From: Elusimicrobia bacterium RIFOXYB2_FULL_48_7
GTDB taxonomy: Bacteria > Elusimicrobiota > Endomicrobiia > CG1-02-37-114 > XYA2-FULL-39-19
Length of the DNA stretch: 8,254 nt
Assembly (NCBI GenBank): GCA_001800495.1
Contig: MGVM01000082.1
Location: 1-8,254, forward strand
Direction: 5' to 3'
Shown here: piece by piece, positions 6,214 through 8,254 of the stretch
Layout of the letters: each line of letters starts with the position of its first letter
Position numbering within the stretch: the stretch's first letter is position 1
The notes under the pieces: model-generated
Told to the model about the DNA's origin: nothing
Databases searched by the model: none
What the model saw: the letters and a program-made list of their open reading frames with translations, nothing else
Translations under genes and position numbers: made by a program

Positions 6214-7287
6214 TTACTTTCTGAATTGTATTTTCTTTACCGCGAATGACAGTTCTTTAAATAGTGTCACCGGGTTTAAAATGATGTTCGGCTCAAAAAA
6301 CAGCGGGAACATGCATCCGGGGCATTCCTTGTTCTTCGCCCGCTTGCATAACGCCTTGAAACCCGCGGTTTTGAGTATTTCTTTAAGAGATGATGTTTTC
6401 AAATTGCCCACTGAAGGCAGGAACGGACAAATCCCAACGGAACCGTCCGGGAAAATTGACAAGTCAGATGTTCCCGCGAAGCATTTAAGTTTTTTTAGGT
6501 TGATCTCGCGGAAGTATGCGGAAATATGCTCCGTAAAAAAGTTACTGCTGTTGAACAACTTGCCGTAATGCTTCTGCAGGTACTTCACTTCCTTGTCAAA
6601 AACCGAGATTTCCTGTTCGTTCAGGGCGAATTCCTTGTTGATGTGGTCGTTTTCTATCTGCGCCTTCACGAACGGCTGGAGCGCGACGCCGCTGATGCCC
6701 TTCTTTTTAGCGTATTCGAAAATATCCCTGAGCCGGTTGTAATTATACTTGCTCACCACCGTTGAAATTCCGATTGATGACTTCGCCTTGCCCATATGCT
6801 TGAGCAGATTGTCTATGGCTTTATCCACGGCCTTGAACGCTCCGGGGAAGTGCCTTATCTTGTCGTGAGTTTCATCAATGTAATCCAGCGAAATGCCAAT
6901 AGTATCAATGCCGGTGCTTATCAGCCCTTTGGCAACTTCCTCATTGAGCTGGGTGGCGTTGGTAGTGATGCTGGCCATGAACCCTTTTTGCTTGGCGTAC
7001 CTGATGGCTTCAATGATGTCCTTCAGAAGCAGCGGTTCTCCGCCGGTAAATGCCACATAGAAAACGCCTATTTCCTTCAGTTCGTCCAGCACGCTCTTTA
7101 TTTTTTCGAGGGATAATTCTTCGTTTTTCAGGTTATCCGCGAATTCCCCCGTTTTCCCCAGCCCGCAATACAGGCATTTGTGGGTACAGCGGCCCGAGAT
7201 ATACCACTGCACAGCGTACGGCATGCAATGCCCGTGCGTGACGCTCCCACGGAGGATTTTCAGCGAGTTTTTAATTTTGTTCATCAT
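6214..7287 (-). CDS. Radical SAM protein with SPASM-like C-terminal cysteine domain
   Basis: The 357-residue protein is probably a cytoplasmic radical SAM enzyme. The cluster motif CTHKCLYC (C34, C38, C41) is followed by TGGEP (81-85), the SAM-binding strand. ITTNAT (about 107-112) and SLDYIDETHDKIR (133-145) match later strands of the barrel. The C-terminus holds five further cysteines (C269, C287, C314, C322, C325) around FPDGSVGICP and CPGC. This resembles a SPASM or twitch domain that binds an extra Fe-S cluster, although a full SPASM set of seven cysteines is not present. Such proteins modify peptides, or in the HpnH-like branch act on lipids; I cannot choose between these. Two ATG codons open the frame (7285-7287 and 7282-7284). 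AAGGA at 7300-7296 lies 8 nt before the first, supporting that start. The gene sits between another radical SAM gene and a GT-C transferase with gaps of 4 and 12 nt, so all three probably serve one pathway. Confidence 0.88.
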   Translation of the reverse strand: MMNKIKNSLKILRGSVTHGHCMPYAVQWYISGRCTHKCLYCGLGKTGEFADNLKNEELSLEKIKSVLDELKEIGVFYVAFTGGEPLLLKDIIEAIRYAKQKGFMASITTNATQLNEEVAKGLISTGIDTIGISLDYIDETHDKIRHFPGAFKAVDKAIDNLLKHMGKAKSSIGISTVVSKYNYNRLRDIFEYAKKKGISGVALQPFVKAQIENDHINKEFALNEQEISVFDKEVKYLQKHYGKLFNSSNFFTEHISAYFREINLKKLKCFAGTSDLSIFPDGSVGICPFLPSVGNLKTSSLKEILKTAGFKALCKRAKNKECPGCMFPLFFEPNIILNPVTLFKELSFAVKKIQFRK

Positions 7288-7291
7288 ATCT

Positions 7292-8254
7292 TTAGTCCTT
7301 ACTTATCATTTTTTTAAATGCGAAATTATTCAATATCGCCAGGGCGGATTTCGCGTGGATAAACATCTGCTGGAACGAACAGATCCTCAACAGGTAGTCC
7401 ATCATGAACCACGGCCTGAAATAAAATTTTAAATACGCCTTCTTGCACTCGTTTTCCAGGTACTGGATGCCGAAATCCGGCCAGTAGGCGTTCTTGATCG
7501 GCACCATGGGGTCGGCTATATATTTTTCCCAGAAATCTTCCGTTATTTTGCCCTGCTTGAAAGCCATCTCGTAATAATCCGTCTTCGGCAGAAGCATCGT
7601 AATGGCGAAAACCGCGAAATCAAGATGGAGTTTTATGGAGAAATTGATGGTTGCTTCCATTTCCTCGTGTGTTTCGCCGGGAGAGCCCAGCATGAAGTTT
7701 CCGTAAGTGAGGATTCCCGCCTTTCGGGTCATCTTTATAACCTGCTCCACCACTTTCAGGTCCAGGTTCTTGTTCATCAGCTTCTGGATCCTTTCAGTGC
7801 CGGACTCAATCCCGAACTGGATGAGGTGGCAGCCGCTCTTGGCAAGCAGGTCTATCATTTCCTGGTTTGTGTCCTTGATCCTGGTGCGGATATGGAACCG
7901 GAATTTCAGGTTTCTCTTCTGGAATTCCCCGCAGAGGTCGCGCACCCGCTGGTGCTCAAGGGTGAAAAGCTCATCAAAGAACAAAATATCCTTGATGCCG
8001 AGTTTCAGGCACTGTTCAACCTCGTCCGCTACAAGTTTGGCGTTTCTCTTGCGCAGTTTCGTGCCTGCCTGCGGGCAATAGGAGCAATGAAACGGGCAGC
8101 CGCGGCTGGTCATCATCACTATTACCGGGTTGCCTTTACTCATTATGGAGCGGTACTTATTATAAGGAAGGAGCGTGTAATCAACCGGGGGCAGGTCATC
8201 CAGGTTCTGTATCAACAGCTGTTTGGCCGGCAAATCAGCGTTAGCTTTTGTAAG
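7292..8254 (-). CDS. B12-binding-type radical SAM protein, C-terminal 320 residues (5' end outside window)
   Basis: The reading frame is open to the right edge, so this is the C-terminal part of a longer gene; a TTG at 8233 is in frame but need not be the start. Counting from the edge, an acidic-proline linker (NLDDLPPVDYTLLP) precedes the radical SAM motif CPFHCSYC (C53, C57, C60), which would bind a 4Fe-4S cluster and S-adenosylmethionine. FFDELF (92-97), GIESG (148-152) and GNFMLGSPGE (185-194) are further typical radical SAM barrel strands. In the BchE/HpnJ-like class this linker usually follows an N-terminal cobalamin-binding domain, which would lie outside the window; that part is inferred. 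The last ~90 residues are aromatic and basic, as in many members of the class. Products of the class are methylated, cyclised or rearranged lipids, pigments or glycans, and the substrate here is unknown. The stop (TAA, 7292-7294) lies 4 nt before the next start, so the genes are probably co-transcribed. Confidence 0.88.
   Translation of the reverse strand, partial: LTKANADLPAKQLLIQNLDDLPPVDYTLLPYNKYRSIMSKGNPVIVMMTSRGCPFHCSYCPQAGTKLRKRNAKLVADEVEQCLKLGIKDILFFDELFTLEHQRVRDLCGEFQKRNLKFRFHIRTRIKDTNQEMIDLLAKSGCHLIQFGIESGTERIQKLMNKNLDLKVVEQVIKMTRKAGILTYGNFMLGSPGETHEEMEATINFSIKLHLDFAVFAITMLLPKTDYYEMAFKQGKITEDFWEKYIADPMVPIKNAYWPDFGIQYLENECKKAYLKFYFRPWFMMDYLLRICSFQQMFIHAKSALAILNNFAFKKMISKD

Noticed and set aside
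7707..8081. 124-codon plus-strand open frame
   Set aside because: It is fully antisense to the conserved radical SAM domain and is rich in Arg/Ser as expected for a shadow frame.
8231..8233. TTG as start of the right-edge radical SAM gene
   Set aside because: The frame stays open to 8254, and the visible linker normally follows a cobalamin-binding domain, so the real start lies outside the window.

Overview
This 8.25 kb window carries six genes, all on the minus strand, so transcription runs from the right edge (8254) to the left (1). The plus strand shows no convincing gene. The window fits a chromosomal segment of an uncultured, Gram-negative-type bacterium of moderate GC. A fibronectin-III/FlgD-like C-terminal secreted protein next to B12-type radical SAM and GT-C genes is common in lineages such as Elusimicrobiota, Omnitrophota and other FCB/PVC-adjacent candidate phyla. 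That placement is inferred from style of gene content, not from a marker gene.

Right half (8254 to 3916): a tightly packed operon of three genes. First is the C-terminal part of a B12-binding-type radical SAM protein that runs off the right edge. It is followed 4 nt later by a radical SAM/SPASM-like protein, and 12 nt after that by a 761-residue polytopic GT-C glycosyltransferase. Two radical SAM enzymes plus a lipid-carrier-dependent glycosyltransferase suggest synthesis or tailoring of an envelope lipid or glycan. The substrate cannot be read from the sequence.

Middle (3915 to 2521): a 54-bp three-armed palindrome lies between the operons. It is followed by a clear ECF-type promoter (GGAACTT, 17 nt, TCTAA), then an ECF sigma factor gene and, 14 nt downstream, a gene for a single-pass membrane protein that is probably its anti-sigma factor. 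A 31-bp copy of the promoter (29/31 identical) lies inside the last codons of the sigma gene, directly upstream of the anti-sigma gene.

Left part (2520 to 1): a 738-residue secreted or surface protein has a signal peptide, two homologous beta domains at its two ends, three ~112-residue fibronectin-III-like repeats, a further Fn3 domain and a FlgD-like C-terminal domain. Its start has a strong Shine-Dalgarno and a weaker ECF-like promoter. The simplest reading is a small self-controlled regulon in which an ECF sigma/anti-sigma pair drives a cell-surface protein.

The intergenic DNA is rich in structured repeats. A 42-bp hairpin-plus-tail element occurs at 86-127 and 2485-2526 with three compensated base-pair changes. 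A third, inverted copy of its tail sits at 205-220, and a separate 12-bp-stem hairpin lies at 128-168. The most interesting items are the duplicated promoter around the sigma gene and the covarying repeat family attached to the 3' ends of the anti-sigma and surface-protein genes.
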